Positions 22,286 to 28,883 of a stretch of 28,883 nucleotides of DNA are shown here, piece by piece. Source of the DNA: Acidobacteriota bacterium. Its GTDB lineage: Bacteria > Acidobacteriota > Vicinamibacteria > Vicinamibacterales > Vicinamibacteraceae. The notes beneath the pieces were generated by a model, which saw only the letters and a program-made list of their open reading frames with translations, made no database searches and had not been told where the DNA came from. Every line of letters starts with the position of its first letter. The stretch's first letter is position 1. Position numbers and translations under genes: made by a program. Location of the stretch: NCBI GenBank assembly GCA_023429845.1, contig JAEZCY010000198.1, positions 1 to 28,883 of the forward strand, given 5' to 3'.

Positions 22286-23920
22286 ATGCGCAAGTTCGCG
22301 TGGGCCGCGGTAGCTGCCGTGGCCCTGCTGGCGAGTCCGGGTCCGGTCGCGGTGCTGTGGGCGCAGGAGCTCTCGAAGCTCAAGCCGAAGGACATCCCGC
22401 GCCTCATGGCGGAGGCCGACAAGTTCATCGCCGCCAACGACCTGCCGCACGCGCAGGCCTATCTGCAGGCCGTGATCGGCCTCGACCCGACGCAATCGCA
22501 GGCCGCGTTCAAGCTCGCGGGCGTCTGCGAGAAGCAGAAGGACTGGGACTGCACGATGGTGAACTACCAGCTGGCGCTGGCGGCGCTTGGCGGCGCGGAG
22601 AAGGCCCGCGCGCACCTCGCCCTGGCCACCGGCCACCTTCGCGCGCAGCGGCACGGCGACGCGGCCGAGCACGCGGGCGCGGCCCTGGCCATCGACCCGG
22701 CCCTGACGTCGGCGCACGTCATTCGCGCCGAGTCGCTCGTGAAGACGCAGAGCCCGGACGCGATTGCCGCCTGCGAGGCCGCGACGAAGGCCGCGCCGGA
22801 CAGCGCGGTGGCGCACGCCTCCCTCGGGGAAGCACTGATGGCCGCCAACCGGGGCGCCGACGCGGAAGCGCCGCTGCGTCGCGCACTCGAGCTCGATCCG
22901 CGGCTGCCTGCCACGAGCGCGCGGCTCGCCGAACTGCTGAGCGCGAAGGGCGACCACGAGGGCACGATTGCCGCCGCGTCGCAGGCGCTGGCCGCCGACG
23001 CCAGCCGGCGCGACCTCTACGCGCTGCGCGGCAAGGCTTACCTCGCGCAGCACGACGACGCGAAAGCGCTCGAAGACCTGTACGCCGCGGCGGCCGCCGC
23101 ACCACACGACAAGGCGCTCGTGCTGGCACTCGGACAGGTGCAGCACCGGCAGGGGCGTCTCGATGCCGCCGCGCAGCAGTACCGCAGCGTGCTCGCGATC
23201 GACCCGCAGCAGCACGAGGCGCAGCTCGGGCTCGCTGACGTCCTTGTGCGCACCAACGACTTCGAACAGGCCCGCGACCCGGCGAGCAAGGCGGCCGCGG
23301 CCCTGCCCGATGCCGCCCTCGCGCACTACCTGCACGGTCGGGTGCTCGAGCACGACAAACAGTACGACGAGGCAATCGCGGCCTACACCCGCGCCACCGT
23401 GGCGGACGCTGGCCGGGCCGACGCGCATCACGGTCTCGGACGCATCCTGCGCGAGCACAGGAAGGACATCCCGAACGCCCTGGCCAGTATGGAGAAGGCG
23501 GCCGCTCTCGATGCGTCAAACCCAGCCGTATTGACCGACCTCGGCGCCTCCCTCTACGAGGCCAAGCAGGTGGATCGCGCCGTGGAGACGCTCCAGAAGG
23601 CCGTCGCGACACCCGAGTACGCGAACCCGATGGGCTATGCCGTGCTGGGCCTCGCCCTGAAGGACAAGAAGGACTACGCCACCTCCATCACGCATCTCGA
23701 ACGCGCGGCCGAACTCGCCCCCAAGTGGTGGATGCCCCGGTGGGGTGCGGCGTGGTCGTACTTCGGGCAGTTCAAGAAGGGCTGTCCGTGCGGCCCCGAC
23801 GACCAGGCGCGCGTGCAGAAGATGCAGGCGCACTTCGACGAGATGACCGCCCTGGGCGGCAAGGACCCGGGTCTGGCCGAGCGCGTGAAGATGCTCGTCT
23901 CGGGACTGAAGATCAAGTAA
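22286..23920 (+). CDS. Exported tetratricopeptide-repeat protein
   Basis: The 544-residue protein has a signal peptide (about 1-27, ending VLWAQ) and then roughly a dozen TPR units from about residue 35 to 505. They can be seen as repeated A-x-x-Y/L-x-x-A-L-x-x-D-P patterns, such as LRRALELDPRLPATSARLAELL and YRSVLAIDPQQHEAQLGLADVL-type helices. TPR proteins are scaffolds for protein complexes; no enzyme domain is visible. The C-terminal part has a Cys-Pro-Cys (KKGCPCGPDD) before a short helix. I choose ATG 22286 rather than the upstream frame start because it has a strong purine-rich ribosome site (GGTGAGGGGGG) and begins the signal peptide. TACGAT near 22245 could be its -10 box. Its last 8 bases overlap the convergent SRPBCC gene. 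Confidence 0.88.
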   Translation: MRKFAWAAVAAVALLASPGPVAVLWAQELSKLKPKDIPRLMAEADKFIAANDLPHAQAYLQAVIGLDPTQSQAAFKLAGVCEKQKDWDCTMVNYQLALAALGGAEKARAHLALATGHLRAQRHGDAAEHAGAALAIDPALTSAHVIRAESLVKTQSPDAIAACEAATKAAPDSAVAHASLGEALMAANRGADAEAPLRRALELDPRLPATSARLAELLSAKGDHEGTIAAASQALAADASRRDLYALRGKAYLAQHDDAKALEDLYAAAAAAPHDKALVLALGQVQHRQGRLDAAAQQYRSVLAIDPQQHEAQLGLADVLVRTNDFEQARDPASKAAAALPDAALAHYLHGRVLEHDKQYDEAIAAYTRATVADAGRADAHHGLGRILREHRKDIPNALASMEKAAALDASNPAVLTDLGASLYEAKQVDRAVETLQKAVATPEYANPMGYAVLGLALKDKKDYATSITHLERAAELAPKWWMPRWGAAWSYFGQFKKGCPCGPDDQARVQKMQAHFDEMTALGGKDPGLAERVKMLVSGLKIK

Positions 23921-24428
23921 CCGGCGACGCGAAGAGGCGAAGCATGGTGTCGCGTCGGTAGTCGAAGATGCGGGCTAGGTCGCGCCGGACGAACGCCGCG
24001 CTCGCCCAGCGCGCCCGTGCCCGGTAGGTGACGCGGTCCACGACCAGCGTCCCATCGGGCACCGGGAAGAACCGATGCTCGTGATGCCACCATCGGTAGG
24101 GTCCGACGATCTGGCGATCGACGAAGCGGACGCCGGGCTCCCACGCGTCTATGCGCGACCGCCACGGCAGGGGCACGCCATGGACGGTGATCCGATAGGC
24201 GATCTCGGCACCAGTCCGCATCTCCATCGGCAACGACGTGAGGATGCGGAACTTCAGCCAGGGCGGCGTGAGGCGCTCCAGGTTCGCGGCGTCGGCGAAG
24301 AAGGCGAACGTGTCGTCGAGCGTCGCAGGCAGCCGCGTGACACGTTCGAGCGACTCCAGTTCGGGCGGCGCCGTCTCATCGGCCGCCAGCACCCACGCGG
24401 GGTCGTGCCAATATCGGGAGAGCAGCAT
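23913..24428 (-). CDS. SRPBCC family ligand-binding protein
   Basis: The 171-residue protein has the START/SRPBCC pattern: LERVTRLPATLDDTFAFFAD at the start of the fold, ANLERLTPPWLKFRI, then GVPLPWRSRIDAWEPGVRFVD and the WWHHEHRF strand, ending in a long C-terminal helix (FVRRDLARIFDYRRDTMLRLF). This fold makes a hydrophobic cavity; the subgroup is often called 'cell division inhibitor/SRPBCC' in databases, without a proven role. The frame is open to 24647, but similarity begins only at about 24350. I take ATG 24428; GTG 24443 and ATG 24500 are alternatives. Its 3' end overlaps the 3' end of the TPR gene, and its promoter lies in the gap to the divergent PPOX gene. Confidence 0.75.
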   Translation of the reverse strand: MLLSRYWHDPAWVLAADETAPPELESLERVTRLPATLDDTFAFFADAANLERLTPPWLKFRILTSLPMEMRTGAEIAYRITVHGVPLPWRSRIDAWEPGVRFVDRQIVGPYRWWHHEHRFFPVPDGTLVVDRVTYRARARWASAAFVRRDLARIFDYRRDTMLRLFASPVT

Positions 24429-24591
24429 TGCCTTCAGTGTCACCCGCGGCGTGCGCGTACACAACGCCGGAGGGCCGACATGTCGGGGTCCGCGGAACAT
24501 CGTGTTCCCGCGGTGACAATTGCCCGCATCGCTTTCACCGTCGTTCAAACGCACGGGCGTCGCGAGGCAGCAGCCGGGTTGGAGGAACGTC

Positions 24592-25095
24592 ATGACGCAC
24601 GAGCTGGACAAGCTGTACGCCCAAATCGACGACATCGAAATCGCCATGATGACGAGCCGTCGCGCCGACGGTCACCTGCAGTCGCGCGCCATGGCAACGC
24701 AGAAGCGCGCCGAGGGCGCCGACCTGTGGTTCGTCAGCTGTGACGGAACGCAGAAGCTGCGCGACATCGCCGCGGATCCCCACGTGAACCTCTCGTACTA
24801 CAAGGACCGCACGCGCGAGTGGGTGTCGGTGTCGGGCCTGGCCACGGTCAGTCGCGATCGCGCGAAGATCCATGAGCTCTACGCAAGCGACTGGAAGATG
24901 TGGTTCCCGGACGAAGGGGATCCGCGCCACGGCACGCCGGACGACCCGCGCATGGTACTGATTGGCGTCAACGTGCATGCGGCGGTGTTCCTCGAAGTGA
25001 ACAAGCCGCAGCCGGTGGTCTTGTTCGAAGTCGTGAAGGGCTGGCTGACCGGCACACAGCCGGACGTCGGCACCATGCACCGCGTGCGCGAGTAG
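24592..25095 (+). CDS. Pyridoxamine 5'-phosphate oxidase-fold flavin protein, general-stress-protein 26-like
   Basis: The 167-residue protein has the split-barrel FMN-binding fold of the PPOX family. It shows IEIAMMTSRRADGHLQSRAM, LWFVSCDGTQKLRDIAADPHVNLSYY and WVSVSGLATVSRDRAKIHELY, then a MWFPDEGDP segment typical of the general stress protein 26 group, which binds FMN or FAD and is linked to stress rather than vitamin B6 synthesis. The start is ATG 24592 with GGAGG six bases upstream; the longer open frame lacks support. It stands alone, divergent from the SRPBCC gene, with the acyl-CoA synthetase 82 bp downstream behind its own promoter-like site. Confidence 0.88.
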   Translation: MTHELDKLYAQIDDIEIAMMTSRRADGHLQSRAMATQKRAEGADLWFVSCDGTQKLRDIAADPHVNLSYYKDRTREWVSVSGLATVSRDRAKIHELYASDWKMWFPDEGDPRHGTPDDPRMVLIGVNVHAAVFLEVNKPQPVVLFEVVKGWLTGTQPDVGTMHRVRE

Positions 25096-25163
25096 GACGC
25101 GGGCCGGCGACGTCGGGGGGGGCGCAGCGGCAGCGGGTCCTGTCAAACACGCGCAGCGCAGGG

Positions 25164-25169
25164 TATCGT
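25164..25169 (+). promoter_or_regulatory. Possible -10 box placed for leaderless transcription of the acyl-CoA synthetase gene
   Basis: TATCGT ends eight bases before the ATG at 25178, the same spacing as TATCAT before the PIG-L gene. CTGTCA at 25140-25145 could be the -35 box, with an 18-base spacer. No Shine-Dalgarno lies before the ATG. Confidence 0.38.
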
Positions 25170-25177
25170 TGCCGCGC

Positions 25178-26650
25178 ATGTCGCTCCTCGATCTCTATGA
25201 TCTGTCGCTGCGCGGACGTCCCGAACGGCCCGCGCTCGACGTCGTCGGCCCCGGTGGCCCCTGTGCCCTGACCTTCGGCGACGTGGAGGCCCGCTCGAAC
25301 CGGCTCGCCCACGTGCTCGCGGCGCGCGGCGTCGCGGCCGGCGACCGCATCGCGTTCTGCCTCTCCAACCGACTCGCCGTCATCGACCTCTGGATCGCCG
25401 CGGTGAAGCTCGCCGCGATCGTCGTCCCCGTCAACGTCCTCTATCGCGGTCGCGAGATCGCGCACATCGTCGCCGATGCTGCGCCGACGGCCGTCGTCAC
25501 CACCGATGATCGCGCGGCGGAGTTCGCCGAACTCCTGCCGGTCTGGGATGTGGACGACCTCGAGCGCGACGCTGCAGCCGCGCCCGCAGAGCGCGCCTGG
25601 CCGCGCGCCGAGGCAGCCACGCCGGTGGCGCTCGTGTACACGTCCGGCACCACGGGCGTGGCCAAGGGCGCCGTGCTCACGCACGCGAACTTCGCGGCCA
25701 ACGCCCTCGCGCTGCTTGCTGGATGGGCCATCACCGACTCGGACCGCTACCTGGCCGCGCTGCCGCTGTTCCACGTCCACGGCCTCGGCAACGGCGTGCA
25801 GTGCTGGCTGGCCAGCGGCTGCCACATGCGCCTGCTCGAGCGCTTCGAGCACGAGACGGCCGCCGGCATCTTCGAGGCGTACCGTCCCACGCTGTTCTTC
25901 GGCGTGCCGACCATGTACGTGCGTCTCCTCGACACGCCGCACGACACGGCCCGCGCGATTGGAGCCAGGATGCGGCTGTTCGTCTCGGGGTCGGCCCCGC
26001 TACCCTCGCACGTGCTCGAGGCGTTCGCCGAACGGTTCGGGCACGTCATCCTCGAACGCTATGGCATGACCGAAACGCTGATGAACGTCAGCAACCCGCT
26101 CGTCGGCGAGCGTCGTGCCGGCACCGTCGGCCTGCCGCTGCCGATGACCAGCGTGCGCGTGCTCGACGATGCGGGTGAACCGGTTGCCGCTGGCGCAACG
26201 GGCGAGTTGTGGGTGCGAGGGCCGAACGTCTGCGCCGGCTACTGGAACCGGCCGGAGGCGACGGCAGCCGCATTCGTGGACGGCTGGTTCCGCACCGGTG
26301 ACATCGGATCGCGGTCTGCCGACGGGTACATCACGCTCGAGGGACGTCGAAGCGACCTGATCATCTCCGGCGGCTTCAACATCTACCCCCGGGAGATCGA
26401 GGACGTGTTGACGATGCTGCCGGGCGTCAGGGAAGCGGCGGTCGTCGGCATGCCCGACGCGGTGCGCGGCGAAGTGCCGGTTGCGTATCTCGTTGCCGAC
26501 GAGACGTTGGACACCGAGGCCGTGCGCGACACGCTGCAGGCGCAGATCGCCTCGTTCAAGATCCCCCGCGGCTTCGTACGCGTGGACGCGCTGCCTCGCA
26601 CGGCGCTCGGCAAGGTGCAGAAGCACCGCCTGCCGGCCTGGACGGGGTAG
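25178..26650 (+). CDS. Malonyl-CoA synthetase-like AMP-forming acyl-CoA synthetase
   Basis: The 490-residue ANL-family enzyme activates a carboxylic acid with ATP and joins it to CoA. Motifs in order: P-loop YTSGTTGVAKG (154-164), LPLFHVHGLGN, SGSAPLP, ERYGMTETLMNVSNP, GWFRTGDIG, GRRSDLIISGGFNIYPREIE and the C-terminal catalytic lysine in RTALGKVQK (Lys479). RYGMTETLMNVSNPL and the GTVGLPLP that follows are very like MatB/ACSF3 malonyl-CoA synthetases, so a small dicarboxylate is my first guess for the substrate; a medium-chain acid cannot be excluded. I use ATG 25178; an in-frame TTG at 25169 overlaps a -10-like box. The TAG stop adjoins a REP-like repeat. Confidence 0.85.
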   Translation: MSLLDLYDLSLRGRPERPALDVVGPGGPCALTFGDVEARSNRLAHVLAARGVAAGDRIAFCLSNRLAVIDLWIAAVKLAAIVVPVNVLYRGREIAHIVADAAPTAVVTTDDRAAEFAELLPVWDVDDLERDAAAAPAERAWPRAEAATPVALVYTSGTTGVAKGAVLTHANFAANALALLAGWAITDSDRYLAALPLFHVHGLGNGVQCWLASGCHMRLLERFEHETAAGIFEAYRPTLFFGVPTMYVRLLDTPHDTARAIGARMRLFVSGSAPLPSHVLEAFAERFGHVILERYGMTETLMNVSNPLVGERRAGTVGLPLPMTSVRVLDDAGEPVAAGATGELWVRGPNVCAGYWNRPEATAAAFVDGWFRTGDIGSRSADGYITLEGRRSDLIISGGFNIYPREIEDVLTMLPGVREAAVVGMPDAVRGEVPVAYLVADETLDTEAVRDTLQAQIASFKIPRGFVRVDALPRTALGKVQKHRLPAWTG

Positions 26651-26651
26651 T

Positions 26652-26676
26652 CCGTCGCGCAAGGCGCGACGGCTAC
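26652..26676 (-). repeat. REP-like hairpin, family A variant with compensatory change
   Basis: On the minus strand it is GTAG, CCGTCGCGC, loop CTT, GCGCGACGG. Compared with the other family A copies a G-C pair in the stem is flipped to C-G, so both arms changed and the 9-bp stem is preserved. The plus side also has GTAG (26647-26650) one base before the stem; its TAG is the stop codon of the synthetase gene. Just beyond, two imperfect copies of ACGTACGGG(C/T)GGT (26675-26718) lie in tandem. Confidence 0.75.
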
Positions 26677-26784
26677 GTACGGGCGGTTGCGACGGCGACG
26701 TACGGGTGGTGCGATGGCCAGGGATGGGCGTGAGCGGCTGGAGGCGTCCGTGGCAGTCGAGAGACGTACGTAGCGCTCCGGCGG

Positions 26785-27222
26785 TCAGATCGTGACCGTC
26801 TTCTCCACGACGAAGATGTTGTTCTCGGTCTCCTGCACGAGTACTTCGACCGCATAGGTCACGGCGTGCCCGGGGAACTTGTCGCGAATGTGCGCGACGA
26901 CGTTGTCCCAGATGTAGAGGGCGACGTTCTCGACGCTCGGACCCTTGCCCTTCAGCACGACGACGCCCTCGGGCTCGAACAGGTCCGGGTCCTGGAAGGT
27001 CGCATCCTGCTCGGTGACGAGCATCTTGTGGTCGAGGAAGCGCATCACCTTCTTCAGGTCGCCGAAATCGAGCGCCATGTCGAGCTCGTCCCGCGGAAAC
27101 GTCTCGCACGACACCGTCACGGTGCCGCGCCAGGTGTGCCCGTGCACCCACTTGCACTTGCCGGGATACCCCAGCTGTCGATGACCGGTGTGGAAATGCG
27201 AGTGGACGATGATCTTTTCCAT
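26785..27222 (-). CDS. 6-carboxy-tetrahydropterin synthase / 6-pyruvoyl-tetrahydropterin synthase family protein
   Basis: The 145-residue protein belongs to the QueD/PTPS family, which converts dihydroneopterin triphosphate, in bacteria usually to 6-carboxytetrahydropterin for queuosine and other 7-deazapurines. The zinc ligands are His14, His27 and His29 (FHTGH and CKWVHGHTW), with the catalytic Cys23; the family motifs DFGDLKKVM, LDHKML and SVENVALYIW follow, then the ETENN strand. The length is normal. It has PSVEN where most members have PTxEN, and a longer FxxxH spacing of the common kind. It starts at ATG 27222 with GGAG six bases before, 15 bp after the PHP-domain gene, so the two probably form an operon. 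No other queuosine genes are present, so the pathway is inferred from family only. Confidence 0.88.
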   Translation of the reverse strand: MEKIIVHSHFHTGHRQLGYPGKCKWVHGHTWRGTVTVSCETFPRDELDMALDFGDLKKVMRFLDHKMLVTEQDATFQDPDLFEPEGVVVLKGKGPSVENVALYIWDNVVAHIRDKFPGHAVTYAVEVLVQETENNIFVVEKTVTI

Positions 27223-27237
27223 GACGCTCTCCGCATT

Positions 27238-28883
27238 CTATCGATGAAGCGTCCAGCCGGCCTCGTGGACCGTCACCGTCCGGCGATCGCCCGGGCGCGC
27301 ATTCACCGTATCCACGACGAGCAGCAAAGCGCCCACGCGCTCAACCGGCAGAGCCCCGGTGGCCGGCGCGATCGCGCGGAAGTCGTCCAGCGCCAGCGAG
27401 GCGACGTGATTGCCGGCATCGACGTATGTCGAGTGGCGCCATCGCAGGCCGTCGCCCGGCGTTGGTTGGCGCCACTGGACGGACAGCCGGGTTGGCGCGT
27501 CGGCGTCCAGCACGAGGCGGATGCCTGTTGCCCCGACCGGGCGTGGGCCGAGGTCGGCGACGAGCGCCGCGAACTGACTCACGCGCGCGCCGGGTGCCAG
27601 CGCCAGCGTCGCCCGGGCGAGGGTTCCCGCCGCTGCGGGGTGCATGGTGGCCGTGGAGCGTGCGTCGTGCTCGACGTGCCACGCGGTGACTGCCAGGGGT
27701 TCGGTCGTCGCCGCGGCGGCCTGAGGCAGACCGGACCGCGGGTGCACGTTGTGCGCGAGCGCCGGGCTGATGGCCACCGGCAGGTCGGGCCATCCTCGTC
27801 GGCGCGGCAACCAGAGCTCGGCCCGGTAGACCGCCGCAGGGGCGTCGGCCGCGATGGCGAAGTCCTCGTCCGCGGCGGCGACCTCCTGCCATGCGAGACC
27901 GTTTCGCCGCACGCGGATGAGACTGCCTGCGGGTGCGTTGCTGCGCACCGACAGCGTGGCGGCGCCTACGGCCGCCGTTCCCTCATGTCCGGCGACCCCA
28001 AGGGCGAGCCAGGGGCGGTCGGCCATGCTGAAGACGCCGCTGTAGACATGGTTCCGGCGCAGCAGGCCCAGCACGGCCTCGGCATCGGCCGCCGCGACAC
28101 CAACCGGTTCGGCGCCGACCCATGGCACCAGCAAGCCGAACGTGCCGAACATCGCGCGGTAGGACGGAAAGCGCGCCAGCGTCGCGCCGCCCTCGATCGG
28201 ATCGTCGGCGCGCCGCCAGCCGATGCGCGCGTGCGCGTCCACCGCGGCGAGCGCCAGCGCCGCGCCGTGCTCGGGCGTGTCGCGCTCCTCGAAGAGTCGT
28301 CCGGGCCAGGACGTGAGTGACGCAAGGGAAGCGGCCCGCGCCAGCGGATAGGTGAGGAGCCGTGCGGCAAGATCGGCGGCACGAGCATTGCGCCAGATCG
28401 TGTCGGCGTTCACCCACTCGTATCCGTCAGCAGGCACTGACGGGTCATGCCAGGCGAGCGACGCACGCGGCGAATCGGGGTGCGCAACGATGCCGATGCC
28501 GCCGAGTCTCGCCACATCGTCGGCAACGGCGCGTCCTTCACCGGCCAGCGGATAGGGCGATGCCGGCAGCCCCAGCGCCACGTAGTGCCCGTCGTCGGTG
28601 CTGATCTCGACGGCGTCGATGAGCAGCACGCCGTGAGCGTAGCGCGGGGGAGCGGGGGGACGCGTCGCGTCGCCGTGGTCGGTGAGGATCACGAACTCGA
28701 GCCCCGCGTCGGCTGCCGCGCGCGCGACGGCGTCGGGCGAACCGCTGCCGTCCGACTGCGTCGTGTGGACGTGGTAGGCGCCGCGCCACAGCCGTGGCTG
28801 GCCGGTCACAGTCGCGAGTGCAAGGGGCGGCGCGGGCCGCAGCGCGACTGCGGCGGCAACCGCGACGAGCAGCAGTACGGCTG
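27238..28883 (-). CDS. PHP-domain metal-dependent hydrolase with N-terminal membrane or signal segment (5' end beyond window)
   Basis: The polymerase-and-histidinol-phosphatase domain is at the N-terminal side: AYHVHTTQSDGSG, LTDHGD, then AHPDS, which together make the metal-binding site of a phosphoesterase. About 300 further residues, rich in beta-strands, follow without a family I recognise. A GTG at 28809 could be taken as the start, but the frame stays open to the window edge and encodes a hydrophobic run (AVLLLVAVAAAVAL) just upstream, followed by a proline-rich linker. The real start therefore lies outside the window and the protein is exported or membrane-anchored. The visible part is 548 codons. 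It precedes the QueD-like gene by 15 bp on the same strand. The substrate is unknown. Confidence 0.82.
   Translation of the reverse strand, partial: AVLLLVAVAAAVALRPAPPLALATVTGQPRLWRGAYHVHTTQSDGSGSPDAVARAAADAGLEFVILTDHGDATRPPAPPRYAHGVLLIDAVEISTDDGHYVALGLPASPYPLAGEGRAVADDVARLGGIGIVAHPDSPRASLAWHDPSVPADGYEWVNADTIWRNARAADLAARLLTYPLARAASLASLTSWPGRLFEERDTPEHGAALALAAVDAHARIGWRRADDPIEGGATLARFPSYRAMFGTFGLLVPWVGAEPVGVAAADAEAVLGLLRRNHVYSGVFSMADRPWLALGVAGHEGTAAVGAATLSVRSNAPAGSLIRVRRNGLAWQEVAAADEDFAIAADAPAAVYRAELWLPRRRGWPDLPVAISPALAHNVHPRSGLPQAAAATTEPLAVTAWHVEHDARSTATMHPAAAGTLARATLALAPGARVSQFAALVADLGPRPVGATGIRLVLDADAPTRLSVQWRQPTPGDGLRWRHSTYVDAGNHVASLALDDFRAIAPATGALPVERVGALLLVVDTVNARPGDRRTVTVHEAGWTLHR

Noticed and set aside
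28807..28809. GTG at 28809 as the start of the PHP-domain protein
   Set aside because: The frame continues to the window edge and encodes a hydrophobic signal-like segment immediately upstream, so the true start is beyond the window.

Overview
The window is high-GC DNA that reads like a chromosome segment of an acidobacterium, probably from the Vicinamibacteria (Luteitalea-like) branch. This is inferred from the long Oar-type TonB-dependent receptors with an N-terminal carboxypeptidase-regulatory domain, the large set of exported enzymes (DUF6807, PIG-L, DUF2264, PHP, TPR) and the gene-dense GC-rich style. I see no rRNA, tRNA, CRISPR, phage or transposase gene.

Region 1 (about 1-11,070) is a head-to-tail array of three full-length TonB-dependent receptor genes on the minus strand. 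Each is about 1,097 residues and each starts about 3.65 kb from the next. Every unit keeps its own Shine-Dalgarno sequence (GGAGG five bases before the start codon), a related leader and a CCCGGGC-type terminator, so each receptor is probably its own transcription unit. The DNA upstream of the units differs: receptor 1 has a 24-bp palindrome, receptors 1 and 2 share a 30-bp element at about -190, and receptor 3 has paired CCACT half-sites.

Region 2 (11,074-14,435) holds an exported DUF6807/PmoA-like protein on plus. Convergent to it is a two-gene minus-strand operon of a sugar nucleotidyltransferase followed by an APH/NahK-like sugar kinase. Region 3 (14,436-15,291) is an unusually long 856-bp gap with a promoter-like site, a 12-codon reading frame and a possible gene remnant. 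Region 4 (15,292-17,659) is metY-metX, the direct-sulfhydrylation route to homocysteine.

Region 5 (17,862-23,920) carries an exported three-part PIG-L deacetylase, a convergent minus-strand pair of Trm112-like protein and Tat-exported DUF2264 protein joined by an ATGA overlap, and an exported TPR protein. Region 6 (23,913-28,883) has an SRPBCC protein, a PPOX-fold flavin protein, a MatB-like acyl-CoA synthetase, and a minus-strand PHP-domain protein (cut by the window end) followed by a QueD/PTPS-family enzyme.

The most distinctive non-coding feature is a set of short hairpins in the gene-end gaps. They share one design: a GTAG tetranucleotide directly followed by a 9-bp stem with a 3-base loop, with at least two unrelated stem sequences and a shorter variant. 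This is the architecture of REP elements mobilised by RAYT (TnpA-REP) proteins. They lie only downstream of genes, one pair brackets a 16-bp tandem array, and at three genes the TAG of a GTAG is the stop codon.
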